In this document: piece after piece, positions 37,824 to 46,422 of the stretch
Layout of the letters: the number at the start of each line of letters is the position of its first letter
Numbering within the stretch: the stretch's first letter is position 1
Source of the DNA: Alistipes sp.
Lineage (GTDB): Bacteria > Bacteroidota > Bacteroidia > Bacteroidales > Rikenellaceae
DNA length: 64,000 nucleotides
Direction: 5' to 3'
Assembly (NCBI GenBank): GCA_020026335.1
Contig: JAHHQO010000001.1
Location: 62,001 to 126,000 of the forward strand
Notes under the pieces: generated by a model
What the model was told of the DNA's origin: nothing
What the model saw: only the letters and a program-made list of their open reading frames with translations
Database searches by the model: none
Program-made: the position numbers and the translations under genes

Positions 37824-39173
37824 ATGAAAAAAATCGTTGTTCTGGGTGGCGGTATCAGCGGCTACGGCTCGGCGATACTCGCCAAGAAAAAGGGTTTCGA
37901 TGTCTTTCTGTCCGACATGGGTAAGATTGCCGACCGTTACAAGTCGCGTCTCGAGGAGTGGGAAGTTCCCTACGAGGAGGGTCACCACACCGAGGAGCGT
38001 ATCTTGGCGGCCGACGAGGTTGTCAAGTCGCCCGGCATTCCCGAAAAGGCACCTATCGTGAAGAAAATCAGAGAGAAGGGTATTCCCGTCATCTCCGAGA
38101 TGGAACTGGCCTACCGCTATCTGGGCAAGGCCAAGACCATCTGCATCACCGGCTCGAACGGCAAGACCACAACCACCTCCATCATCTACCAAATCATGAA
38201 GGATGCAGGCATGAATGTGGCTTTGGGCGGCAACATCGGCGAGAGCTTCGCCTACTCGGTCGCCACGGGCGAGTATGACTGGTATGTGTTGGAGTTGAGC
38301 TCCTTCCAGCTGGACGGCATGTATAAGTTCCGCGCCAACATCGGTGTGCTGATGAACATCACCCCCGACCACCTCGACCGCTACGACTACTGTTTCCAAA
38401 ACTACGTTGATTCGAAGATGCGTATCACGCAGAATCAGAAATCCAACGATACGTTCATCTATTCGGGTGACGATGAGGTCATCGCCCGCGAGATTCCGCG
38501 CTACGACTTGCGTTCGCGTCAGCTGCCCTTTGCCGCCAAGGCTGCCATTGCCAGCGCGGCAGGCGATGCCTTCCTCTGTGACGGCGAATTTACCGCCACG
38601 GCAGGCGACAAGTCGGTCACCATTGATATGTCGAAGATGCAGATTCAGGGCCTTCACAACGCCTACAACGCCATGGCGGCGGCGCTGGCGACCCTTTCGG
38701 CAGGCGTAGAGCCCAAAGTGGTGGAGCAGTCGCTCTATGCCTTTGCTCCCGTGGAGCACCGCCTCGAACCCGTTGTGGAGCGTGACGGCGTGCTGTGGAT
38801 TAACGACTCGAAGGCCACCAACGTGGACTCGGTGTGGTACGCGCTGGAGAGCATGAAGCGTCCTTTGGTGTGGATTGCCGGAGGTACGGACAAGGGTAAC
38901 GACTACACCCCCCTCAAGGAGTTCGCCCGCGAGAAGGTGCATACCCTCATCTGCATGGGTCTCGACAACGACAAACTCATTCGCGATTTCACGGGCATCG
39001 TTCCCGAGGTGTTGCCCTTCGACAACTTCGAGGAGGCGATGCGTGCCGCCAAGGCATCGGCTTGCAAGGGCGATGTGGTGCTGCTCTCACCGGCGTGCGC
39101 CAGCTTCGATTTGTTCACCTGCTATGAGAACCGTGGCGAACGATTCAAGGAGTGGGTGAAGGAGAATGCCTGA
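37824..39173 (+). CDS. murD: UDP-MurNAc-L-Ala:D-Glu ligase
   Basis: Adds D-glutamate as the second residue of the stem peptide. 449 residues. An N-terminal UDP-binding Rossmann segment (VLGGGISGYGSA) is followed by the Mur ligase ATP loop GSNGKTTTTS and the central ITPDHLDRYDY block. It follows mraY by 5 nt. Catalytically it belongs before murE in the pathway; murF is not in this cluster. Confidence 0.96.
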   Translation: MKKIVVLGGGISGYGSAILAKKKGFDVFLSDMGKIADRYKSRLEEWEVPYEEGHHTEERILAADEVVKSPGIPEKAPIVKKIREKGIPVISEMELAYRYLGKAKTICITGSNGKTTTTSIIYQIMKDAGMNVALGGNIGESFAYSVATGEYDWYVLELSSFQLDGMYKFRANIGVLMNITPDHLDRYDYCFQNYVDSKMRITQNQKSNDTFIYSGDDEVIAREIPRYDLRSRQLPFAAKAAIASAAGDAFLCDGEFTATAGDKSVTIDMSKMQIQGLHNAYNAMAAALATLSAGVEPKVVEQSLYAFAPVEHRLEPVVERDGVLWINDSKATNVDSVWYALESMKRPLVWIAGGTDKGNDYTPLKEFAREKVHTLICMGLDNDKLIRDFTGIVPEVLPFDNFEEAMRAAKASACKGDVVLLSPACASFDLFTCYENRGERFKEWVKENA

Positions 39174-39210
39174 GTAGAGAATATCAAACCTTAATAAAAT
39201 TGCTTTGCCT

Positions 39211-40638
39211 ATGGAGGCGTGGGAGGAGAACGATTATACCCCCGATTTCGAGAAACGCAGGGCGGAGTCTGCCGCCGAACGCTCGTCGGCGGAGCCGTCC
39301 GCCGGCGCGGAACAGCCTTTTGACGACCCCGTGTCCCCTCTCGATGACCAACCCTCGACAAAGGGTGCGGCATCGGGTGCGACTGCCTGCCCTCCCGCGG
39401 GGGACGAGGAGGAGCGTCCGCGGCGCAAATTCTTCGCCGGAGACCGTGTGCTGTGGATTATCATCGCCACACTGGCCATCATCTCCGTGCTGGTGGTCTA
39501 TTCCTCGACCGCGAAGATGGCCTACGGCTCCAATGTGCGCACCACGGCAGAGTTCCTCCGTCAGCAGATTTTCCTGCTGGCGATGAGCTTCGGCGTGCTG
39601 CTCCTCGCGCTCAATATCGACAGCCGCATCTACAACCGCTATGCCAAGGCGTTCTACGTCATGTCGATGTTGCTCACGCTGGCGACCTACTTCATGGGTG
39701 TATCGACCAACAGCGCCGCGCGCTGGATTTCGATACTCGGATTTCAGTTCCAGCCCTCGGAGATGCTCAAGGTGGCAACGGTCATCTTCCTCGCGCGTCA
39801 GCTCTCGTGCCGACAGTCGAAGATGAACAAGATAAAGATTATCCCCACCCTCAAAATCTGGAGATGGTCGGAACCGCGCAACCTCAAGATATGGGAGGAG
39901 GGTACCAAACCCATTCTCATGCCCGTGGTGCTGGCGGCGACGGTCATCTTCCCGGCGCACACCTCGTCGGCACTGCTGGTGCTGATGGTGGCATGGGTGA
40001 TGATGCTCATCGCGCGTGTGAAGCTGGGCGAACTGCTCAAGCTGGTGGGACTGGCCGTCATCGGCGCGCTGATGATTTACACCCTCAATCTGGGTCGAAG
40101 CGAGACCGCCGAGGGTCGTGTTGCCACATGGATTAACCTCTGGACGACCTCGCAGGTCGAGAAACCCATACAGCACCTCTCCGACACCGAACGCTCGATG
40201 ATTGCCATTCACAACGGCGGTATTCTGGGCGAGGGTGCGGGTCAGAGCACCATACGTGCCGAGATGACCCACCCCGAGAGCGACTACGCCTTTGCCTTCT
40301 TTGTCGAGGAGTACGGACTGGTCTTCGCCACGGTGCTCATGGTCTTGTACCTGTGGATATTCTTCCGCGCGAGGGAGATTTTCGAGGAGTGCGGAACCGC
40401 CTTTCCGGGACTTCTGGTGCTGGGATTGGCGGTGATGATTACCATACAGGCCATGTTGCACATCATGGTGACGGTGAACCTCTCGCCCGAGACGGGACAG
40501 ACGCTGCCCATCATCTCGCGAGGCGGCTCGTCGATGATATTCACCGCCATGGCTCTGGGCATGATACTCAGCGTGAGCCGTCAGAACTCCGAGGGCTCGC
40601 ACGACAAACCCAAGGGCGAGAGCATCTACGGACGATGA
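39211..40638 (+). CDS. ftsW: Septal glycosyltransferase FtsW (SEDS family)
   Basis: Polymerises lipid II into glycan strands at the septum together with FtsI. I chose the ATG at 39211 (475 residues); a TTG two codons earlier is possible. Residues 1-75 form an acidic cytoplasmic tail (EENDYTPDFEKRRAES, then Pro/Ala-rich). The SEDS membrane core follows, with AARWISILGFQFQPSE and the C-terminal QTLPIISRGGSS block. The C-terminus ends KGESIYGR. It is the last cell-wall gene of the cluster here: murG, murC, ftsQ, ftsA and ftsZ do not follow. Confidence 0.93.
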   Translation: MEAWEENDYTPDFEKRRAESAAERSSAEPSAGAEQPFDDPVSPLDDQPSTKGAASGATACPPAGDEEERPRRKFFAGDRVLWIIIATLAIISVLVVYSSTAKMAYGSNVRTTAEFLRQQIFLLAMSFGVLLLALNIDSRIYNRYAKAFYVMSMLLTLATYFMGVSTNSAARWISILGFQFQPSEMLKVATVIFLARQLSCRQSKMNKIKIIPTLKIWRWSEPRNLKIWEEGTKPILMPVVLAATVIFPAHTSSALLVLMVAWVMMLIARVKLGELLKLVGLAVIGALMIYTLNLGRSETAEGRVATWINLWTTSQVEKPIQHLSDTERSMIAIHNGGILGEGAGQSTIRAEMTHPESDYAFAFFVEEYGLVFATVLMVLYLWIFFRAREIFEECGTAFPGLLVLGLAVMITIQAMLHIMVTVNLSPETGQTLPIISRGGSSMIFTAMALGMILSVSRQNSEGSHDKPKGESIYGR

Positions 40639-40682
40639 TGGGGTAGGGAACGCTTGATTTACACGAAAAACATTTTTTACAC

Positions 40683-41084
40683 ATGGAAGACATTCGATTG
40701 GACAAATATCTGTGGGCGGTGCGCATCTTCAAGACGCGCAGCGATGCCGCCGATGCCATACGCAACAACAAGGTGACGGTCAATGATGCCTATGCCAAGC
40801 CCTCGCGCGAGGTGAAAATCGGTGACCGCATCTCGGTGCGCAAGATGCAGGTGGTCTACTCCTACAAGGTGTTGGATTTGGTGTCGAGTCGCCAGCCGGC
40901 GAAGAACGTCCCCCAATTCTGCCTGAACATCACGCCGCAGGAGGAGTTGGACAAGCTGAACGTACCGCGCGAGACGATATTCGTGATGCGCGACCGTGGC
41001 ACGGGACGTCCCACCAAGAAGGAACGCCGCGACCTCGACTCGCTGATGGACAACATCTATTACGACGACGAGGACGATTTTTAG
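40683..41084 (+). CDS. S4-domain RNA-binding protein, Hsp15 (HslR) family
   Basis: 133 residues. The S4 domain occupies about 4-65 (IRLDKYLWAVRIFKTRSDAA onward), with a charged C-terminal tail ending in an acidic stretch. E. coli Hsp15 binds 50S subunits that carry a stranded peptidyl-tRNA and frees them for recycling; the same role is plausible. It takes the place where murG is usually found, 44 nt after ftsW, and is followed by a terminator. Confidence 0.88.
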   Translation: MEDIRLDKYLWAVRIFKTRSDAADAIRNNKVTVNDAYAKPSREVKIGDRISVRKMQVVYSYKVLDLVSSRQPAKNVPQFCLNITPQEELDKLNVPRETIFVMRDRGTGRPTKKERRDLDSLMDNIYYDDEDDF

Positions 41085-41119
41085 TCCTCCCCGCCACGGT
41101 GCGGTAAGGGAAAGAGAAA

Positions 41120-41151
41120 GGGTATCTCCAAAGTGGAGATGCCCTTTTTTT
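41120..41151 (+). terminator. Terminator after the dcw/S4 transcript
   Basis: GGGTATCTCC pairs with GGAGATGCCC (one G-T pair) around a 5-nt loop and is followed by seven T. Confidence 0.9.
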
Positions 41152-41248
41152 GTGGGGTGACGGGGCGGTGTGGCGCGTTTATTCGGTGGTGGTGCGGTGT
41201 GATGCCCTTGTGTCGTGACGGGGGGGGACGGTGTGATGTCTTTGTGGG

Positions 41249-41594
41249 GTGGTGACACGCGTGGCCGACCACTTCCCCGATGGCGGTGCGCTCACCACGG
41301 TACAGTACCACAGCCTTTTCCAACTGCCCTTCGGTGTGGCAGGACGGTCTGTTGCAGGAACAAGATGTTCCGCCCTATGTGGCGATGAAGTTGGGCGGCG
41401 AGTATGCCCGTCTTTCCACCTATCACTACCTCTTGGAGGAGAGTGACAGCACGTGGTGCTCCTTCCTCTCTCCCGAGGTGGGCTGTACGATATTCCCCTC
41501 CGAAGAACTGCATCTGGGGGTGCATCTGGCACTATATTACAGCTACGCCACCAATTCGGGCGGTGTGCTGACCTACCGCGAGGAGGGGCGATGA
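41249..41594 (+). pseudogene. Frameshifted remnant of an unrecognised gene
   Basis: Two adjacent frames look coding in series. The first runs from GTG 41249 (VVTRVADHFPDGGALTTVQ) to about 41330. From about 41331 the third frame reads SVWQDGLLQEQDVPPYVAMK and continues to TGA 41592-41594. Codon bias in both parts resembles the neighbours, and a single frameshift near 41330 would join them. Called as one unit of about 115 residues; the product is not recognised. The downstream part could instead be an intact 104-residue protein from ATG 41280, but its first 17 codons then look non-coding. It ends 1 nt from convergent rnhB. Confidence 0.5.
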
Positions 41595-41595
41595 C

Positions 41596-42195
41596 CTAAA
41601 AAGCCAACTCCAATTGGTCGATTTCGTGGTTGAAAGTCACACGGTGATAGGGCGAAAGTCCGTACTCGCGAATGGCCAGACGGTGTTCGCGCGTGGGGTA
41701 GCCCTTATTTTTCTGCCAGCCGTATTGGGGGTACTCCTCCGCCAGACGGAGCATGTATTCGTCACGGTGGGTCTTCGCCAGCACCGAGGCGGCGGCAATG
41801 TCGGCGTAGGTGGCATCGCCCTTGATGCAACAGTGGTAGGGAATATCGAGGGTCGTGCGGAAACGGTTGCCGTCGATGGCCAGAAATTGGGGACGCGGTT
41901 CCAGACGCGCCACCGCCAGCGACATTCCCTCGAAGGAGGCGTTGAGAATGTTGATTTCGTCGATGCGCGAGGGCGACACCGCCTCCACCGCCCAAGCCAC
42001 GGCTTCGCGTTCGATGATGGCGCGCAGCTTGTTGCGGTTGCGCTCGGTCATCTGCTTCGAGTCGTTGAGCAGCGGGTCGTGGAAGTCGGGCGGAAGAATG
42101 ACCGCCGCGGCAAAAACCGCTCCTGCCAGGCATCCGCGTCCTGCCTCGTCACATCCTGCCTCTGTGAGGTCGTATTGATATTGAAGAGTAAGCAT
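41596..42195 (-). CDS. rnhB: Ribonuclease HII
   Basis: Cuts RNA in RNA-DNA hybrids and at misincorporated ribonucleotides. 199 residues. [12 protein letters not shown] (14-25) holds the first acidic residues and the GRG loop. LAIDGN and [16 protein letters not shown] carry the remaining DEDD acids. It runs convergent to the frameshifted remnant and has no clear promoter in the short AT-rich spacer upstream. Confidence 0.95.
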   Translation of the reverse strand: MLTLQYQYDLTEAGCDEAGRGCLAGAVFAAAVILPPDFHDPLLNDSKQMTERNRNKLRAIIEREAVAWAVEAVSPSRIDEINILNASFEGMSLAVARLEPRPQFLAIDGNRFRTTLDIPYHCCIKGDATYADIAAASVLAKTHRDEYMLRLAEEYPQYGWQKNKGYPTREHRLAIREYGLSPYHRVTFNHEIDQLELAF

Positions 42196-42429
42196 ACGGC
42201 AAAATTAGAAATAAAATGGCGAGATTACCGCAAAATTTCCGTAAATATAGAATACCTTTCAATAGGTAGTTTGAAAGAATTATCTGATTTTTAGGGGGTG
42301 TATGGAAACTGAACCCATTCGTAGCGTTTAGTTATAAATTGCGTCCAAATAACTCGTTATGGTACAAAAGTAATACAATTGTTTAATCTGTAACCCCACA
42401 AGAAAATGTATGTTTACTATTTGCTCTTA

Positions 42430-43149
42430 TTAGTCTATTCTCATTGAGTTAATAAATGAAACCGGAATATCTTTCTCTTTATAATAGACTCCTCTTAGAG
42501 TGTGTCCATCTTTTAGTATTGATTTTGCTTCATAGCAATTTTCTTTTTCTTGCTTGAAATCATCAGAAAAGAAATTTAAGATAATATTATGATATATTGA
42601 AGGAAACGATTCAACTTCGAACTCTTTGTGATGACTTGAAATAGTATTATAGCCTTCTAGAGTAAAGTGTTTAAATACATGAAAAATACCTCCTTGAAAA
42701 ATATTGTCTGAATTTATATTACGACAAAGGTCTAATCGTAAAATTCGGTCTGATATAGTTCCATCTTCTTCAATTTTGAAAACATAAGCCATTGTTTCTC
42801 CACGAATATAATCAAGGAATTCACTATCTGAATATTCTCTTAATAATAGATGTTTATCATACTCCTTTATAGCACGAATAACATCCCAATCATTTCCTGT
42901 TCCAAAATATTCAGGGAAACGATCAATTACATTAATATATTCACGATGTAAAATAAAACGCTCAAATGCAGGACTCGGCACAATAATAAATCTATATCCA
43001 TTACAATTACTAGTATCGGACAAGCGCCTCCAACTGTTAAGAGAAACTTTTGCAAGACAAAAATCCTTTTTCTCGTGATGCATAAGAATAACTGAAATAT
43101 CTTCAATACGTTTTTGAATTTCCAATTTTACTTTGTCAAAATCAATCAT
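42430..43149 (-). CDS. AT-rich orphan protein of unknown function
   Basis: 239 residues with no motif I recognise. It is rich in Ile, Phe, Tyr, Asp and Glu and has no signal peptide or membrane segment, so probably a soluble cytoplasmic protein. Its codons (ATT, AAA, TTT, TAT) are far more AT-rich than those of every neighbour, and the flanking spacers (42196-42429 and 43150-43769) share that composition, which suggests recent transfer. Position beside a broken gene fits an accessory insertion. No partner gene such as a toxin or immunity mate is visible. Confidence 0.7.
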   Translation of the reverse strand: MIDFDKVKLEIQKRIEDISVILMHHEKKDFCLAKVSLNSWRRLSDTSNCNGYRFIIVPSPAFERFILHREYINVIDRFPEYFGTGNDWDVIRAIKEYDKHLLLREYSDSEFLDYIRGETMAYVFKIEEDGTISDRILRLDLCRNINSDNIFQGGIFHVFKHFTLEGYNTISSHHKEFEVESFPSIYHNIILNFFSDDFKQEKENCYEAKSILKDGHTLRGVYYKEKDIPVSFINSMRID

Positions 43150-43618
43150 ATTTTTATAATTATTAACTCTTACTCTAAAGAGATGTGTTGCTATACCACT
43201 TTTGTTAAATATCTCTCAATCTTAGCATTCGGTATATTATATATTCGCCACAATGGGAACGTGAAAATATTGTATAAGGTAATTTGATGTAAGCAAAAGC
43301 TTAGTATAATTAAAAAGCTTCCAAAAGACCATAATACTTAGTTTATATGTAAAAATACAAAAAACTGTGATACAACATATTAATATTGCGCTCTTTATTT
43401 TGAATTAGAACTTTATATCTCTTTTGTATCAAAACCCGCTTACGTGTGAAAAGTCGTCTATTTTGAGGTTAAACTTTCCCTCTGTGTCCTGTTTTGAGAT
43501 TAAATCGCACCGTTCTTCTTGAAGTTGTGGTGAAACTTTACGGAATGCCAAAAATACAGTTTATATTCTGGCGCTTATATGTGTTTTTTATTTCTTGTAT
43601 CCGCTTAGTATAGTTCCA

Positions 43619-43656
43619 CTCATCGTTGGCTCTTTTTTTTAAGAGCCAACGATGAG
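43619..43656. repeat. Perfect 16-bp inverted repeat
   Basis: CTCATCGTTGGCTCTT (43619-43634) pairs perfectly with 43641-43656 around a loop of six T. No T tract follows either arm, so it is not a classical terminator. It may mark the right edge of the AT-rich island. Confidence 0.8.
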
Positions 43657-43710
43657 ATTTCCTCTAAACTCTCTAAATATCAAATCCGGGTTGCGTTAAT
43701 CTGGTGTAAA

Positions 43711-43744
43711 TTGGCAGATATTCCAGAGATTTTCCGTAATTTTG
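43711..43744 (+). promoter_or_regulatory. Promoter of the membrane protein gene
   Basis: TTGG (43711-43714), a 22-nt gap and TAATTTTG (43737-43744) match the Bacteroidetes pattern, with a slightly long spacer. The ATG follows 25 nt later. Confidence 0.65.
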
Positions 43745-43769
43745 TAACTTAATCTATCGGAGAAAAAGC

Positions 43770-44759
43770 ATGAATTTCAGTATCGTAAGACAGACTCTCG
43801 GACAGGCATTGATTATGCTGTTGGTTTTCGCCGTCATCACTGCCGTGGCAGGCGTGACGGGTACAACCCTTGTCCCCGAACAACTTCCGCGCGGTATGGC
43901 TCTCTCACTGCCCGGTGAGATGTTGCAACACGTGGAGGGGCTCTACCCCGTGGTGAGCAGCATCGTGGCACTGGTGCTCTTCGCTGCCGCAGGTCTGGCT
44001 ACGGGACGACTCACCGTGCGCTACAACATCTACTCCTCGCCCACATTCATGGCCATGTCGCTCTTTGCGATGGTCGCCTGCGGACTGTCGGGTGGCGAGG
44101 ATTTGCTCTCCAATCTGGTGCTCGCCGCCCTGTTCGCCTTCTCGTGCAAGAACTTCTCCGGCTCGATTGTCAACGGCTACGGATTCGATGCCATCTTCTG
44201 CGGTGCGTTCTACCTCGGCATCATGCCGCTGATTGATTCGGGCTGTGCCATTCTCCTGCCCATGGTGCCCGTCGCCCTCCTCCTCTTCCGCAGAACCAGC
44301 CGCGAGGCGGTGGTGGCTCTGGTCGGCGTTCTCCTGCCCCTCATGGTCTTCTCCTATCTCAACTGGGCGATGGACGGCGACTTCCGCGCCCCGATGTACT
44401 ACATTCTCCGCGCCTTCTCCGGAGACGGATTCTTCGATGTGGTGCTGGCGATGCCCGTTCAGCGTTGGGTGCTGCTGGGCTTCGTGCTGCTGTTGAGCAT
44501 CGTGGCTTCGGGTATCTTCATTTCCGGCTTCTTCTCGATGAGCACGCGCTCGCGTTATATCCTCATCTACCATATCATCGCATCGATTGTCGTGGTGGCG
44601 GGTCTTCTGTTGCCTGCTGCATCGGACGCGCAGGTCGTACTGCTGGCGGTCACCTCCGCCGTGCTGCTGCCCGTGCTGTTCGTGCGCGTGCGCTACTTCT
44701 TCGCCGTGGTGCTTTACGTGGTGCTGGTGGTATTATCTGTTATAAATATATTGTTGTAA
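43770..44759 (+). CDS. Polytopic membrane protein of unknown function
   Basis: 329 residues, almost entirely hydrophobic, with about eight to ten transmembrane segments. The first is at about 12-32 and the last at about 305-328, ending at the C-terminus. Short polar loops include VRYNIYSSP and RRTSREA. It resembles uncharacterised Bacteroidetes membrane proteins, but I cannot name a family with confidence. Codon use is normal for the chromosome, unlike the preceding orphan gene. It has its own promoter and no operon partner. Confidence 0.8.
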   Translation: MNFSIVRQTLGQALIMLLVFAVITAVAGVTGTTLVPEQLPRGMALSLPGEMLQHVEGLYPVVSSIVALVLFAAAGLATGRLTVRYNIYSSPTFMAMSLFAMVACGLSGGEDLLSNLVLAALFAFSCKNFSGSIVNGYGFDAIFCGAFYLGIMPLIDSGCAILLPMVPVALLLFRRTSREAVVALVGVLLPLMVFSYLNWAMDGDFRAPMYYILRAFSGDGFFDVVLAMPVQRWVLLGFVLLLSIVASGIFISGFFSMSTRSRYILIYHIIASIVVVAGLLLPAASDAQVVLLAVTSAVLLPVLFVRVRYFFAVVLYVVLVVLSVINILL

Positions 44760-44926
44760 TCTTGTCGGAATGTCATTACCAGCCTGCATTGGATGTGAAA
44801 CGGGCTTAATTGTGTGTCAAAACCAGTTTGTACACTTTTTGTCAATCTAATGTAAAATATATTATTGTGTATTTGTATAGTCTTATTCCATGGCTTGGAA
44901 TGATATACACTACAAATTACAATGAT

Positions 44927-45596
44927 ATGAAACACGCCGAACAAACTTCAACACAGCAACCCGTTATCAACAGGTATCTGGAGACCGTCACGGGTATCCA
45001 TTCCCAGCTTCTGTCGCGGTATGCCATTGGTTATCTGGTGCGCGGCACCAAACAGGTCTACAACGGTGACAAGTGTCAGACCATTCGTAAAGGCGAAGTA
45101 TTCTATTTCGGGCTGGGCTACCATCATGTGGAGAATATCCCCGAAAACGGACAATCCTTCGAGCTGATTTACCTTCTCCTCACACAGGAGAACCCTGCAC
45201 TCAAGGGGGTGTTTGGGTAATGTCGATACCGATAAAAAGCTCTTCGAGCAGGTCATCTACGAACATATCTTCCGCGACATCTCCATTGAGGAGCTCTCGC
45301 GACTGACCAATCGTTCGCTCACCTCCTTCAAAAAGGAGTTTCGCCGCCATTTCGAACTTCCGCCCCACAAGTGGTTTATCCGCCAGTGCCTGATGCACTT
45401 GCGGCTGCTGTTGATTTCCACATCGAAATCCATTTCCGAGATTGGCAACGAGTGCTCGTTCCCGAATACCTCCCACTTTATAAAATTGTTTAAAAATATA
45501 TATGGCATGACCCCTGCCACCTATCGGAGTAGGCATTTGAAGTCGGAGAATGTGAAAAATGAGGTACGCAATCTGCAAATTAATATTGTTGTTTAG
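44927..45596 (+). pseudogene. AraC-family regulator broken by a one-base frameshift
   Basis: The upstream part (ATG 44927 to TAA 45218-45220, 97 residues) has a cupin-like sensor segment, SRYAIGYLVRGTKQVYNGDK. The downstream part (frame from 45213) encodes an AraC DNA-binding domain: ISIEELSRLTNRSLTSFKKE and ISEIGNECSFPNTSHFIKLF. Removing one T at 45212-45214 (GTGTTTGGG to GTGTTGGG) restores KGVLGNVDTDKK and joins the halves. The joined protein would have only about 222 residues, shorter than ExsA-like relatives, so an internal deletion in the sensor domain is also likely. A sequencing error could explain the frameshift but not the short length. Confidence 0.75.
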
Positions 45597-45687
45597 AAAA
45601 CGTGAGGATAAAAAATATGTAGTTTTGAAAATAACTTAATAATTGAAAAATTGCGGAGGGAGATTTTGATAAAAAAATCAAAATATA

Positions 45688-45718
45688 TTTGATTATTCTA
45701 AATAAAAATTTACCTTTG
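45688..45718 (+). promoter_or_regulatory. Consensus promoter of a candidate small RNA
   Basis: TTTG (45688-45691), exactly 19 nt, then TACCTTTG (45711-45718). This is a full match to the Bacteroidetes sigma consensus. Confidence 0.8.
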
Positions 45719-45723
45719 TATTA

Positions 45724-45812
45724 TAAATCGTGGGTGAAAACCCACTCTCATTAACCTAACTAACCTAACCAAAGGGCTGACTTTGTGAAAACTCAGCCCT
45801 TTAATTTTTTAT
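45724..45812 (+). ncRNA. Candidate small RNA of about 90 nt
   Basis: The predicted transcript starts a few bases after the consensus promoter. It forms a hairpin, GTGGGT-GAAA-ACCCAC (45730-45745), has an unpaired segment with the repeated phrase TAACCTAAC, and ends in a terminator stem, AAAGGGCTGA/TCAGCCCTTT (45771-45780 with 45793-45802), followed by a T-rich tail. No frame of useful length is present and the next gene, lipA, has its own -7 box about 580 nt later. The family is not recognised. Confidence 0.6.
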
Positions 45813-45836
45813 AAAATATCCTTTTTCGACAAGCAG

Positions 45837-45875
45837 GAAGGGTTTTGACTCCGTGGGGGTCAAAACCCTTCTTTT
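45837..45875 (+). terminator. Second terminator downstream of the small RNA
   Basis: A perfect 13-bp stem, GAAGGGTTTTGAC/GTCAAAACCCTTC, has a 9-nt loop and is followed by five T. Confidence 0.85.
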
Positions 45876-45960
45876 TCAAAAAATAGTTATCTCGCCCCGA
45901 TGTTTTCACAATATTAACAACTCACGCACGAGGGCGTTTTTTTTCGATGGTCGGAAAAAT

Positions 45961-45988
45961 TATCCCTATTTTTTATAAAAATAGGGAT
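45961..45988. repeat. AT-rich perfect inverted repeat
   Basis: TATCCCTATTTT (45961-45972) pairs perfectly with AAAATAGGGATA (45977-45988) around TTAT. Function unknown. Confidence 0.75.
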
Positions 45989-46077
45989 AAACTCTTTGCT
46001 CGCTGCTCCGAAAGGTTGAATATTGTGCTTCTTGTCCTATTCCTTCCCCGGCGGGGTCCTGTCGTGTCGCAATGAAA

Positions 46078-46098
46078 TCTCTCTCTCTCTCTCTCTCT
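46078..46098. repeat. TC dinucleotide microsatellite
   Basis: About ten TC units in a non-coding spacer. Expected to vary in length, with no visible gene to switch. Confidence 0.85.
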
Positions 46099-46389
46099 TT
46101 GGCTTTCGAAACCCCGTGGCGGAGTTTTCGGACAATGGCGTAAGGGGGCTTGGACGGGCGTTTCTCGGGCAAAAGTGATGGAAATGAGGGTGAAGGAGTG
46201 AGCGGAGGGGAGCGGACTTTCTCTGTTCCTTCGGTTGTTGCCCGATATTTCGCTCCGAGCGTTCATAAGTACCAAACCGGGCGAAAAAAGGCTGCGGCGA
46301 TGAAAAATTGTAAGAAAAAAACTGTCGCAAAATGTCATTTTGTTGTGATATTAATCCTGTGGAAATGAGTATATGTCAATATTTTTTCC

Positions 46390-46397
46390 TATTTTTG
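46390..46397 (+). promoter_or_regulatory. lipA promoter -7 box
   Basis: TATTTTTG matches TANNTTTG, 25 nt upstream of the lipA ATG. The -33 element is not clear. Confidence 0.6.
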
Positions 46398-46422
46398 CAG
46401 TAATTGGGAAAACTAAAACCGG

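Larger units (their letters stand above)
43150..43769. other. AT-rich spacer with a perfect hairpin and a promoter
   Basis: No gene. The first 300 nt share the AT-rich composition of the orphan gene. A perfect 16-bp hairpin lies at 43619-43656 and a consensus promoter at 43711-43744 faces the membrane protein. Confidence 0.6.
45597..46422. other. Spacer with small-RNA unit, hairpins and a microsatellite
   Basis: No protein gene. It holds a promoter-hairpin-terminator unit (45688-45812), a second terminator (45837-45875), an AT-rich inverted repeat (45961-45988), a TC dinucleotide run (46078-46098) and the lipA -7 box. Frames 45966-46338 on the minus strand translate the TC run into Glu/Arg repeats and are not credible. 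Confidence 0.65.
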
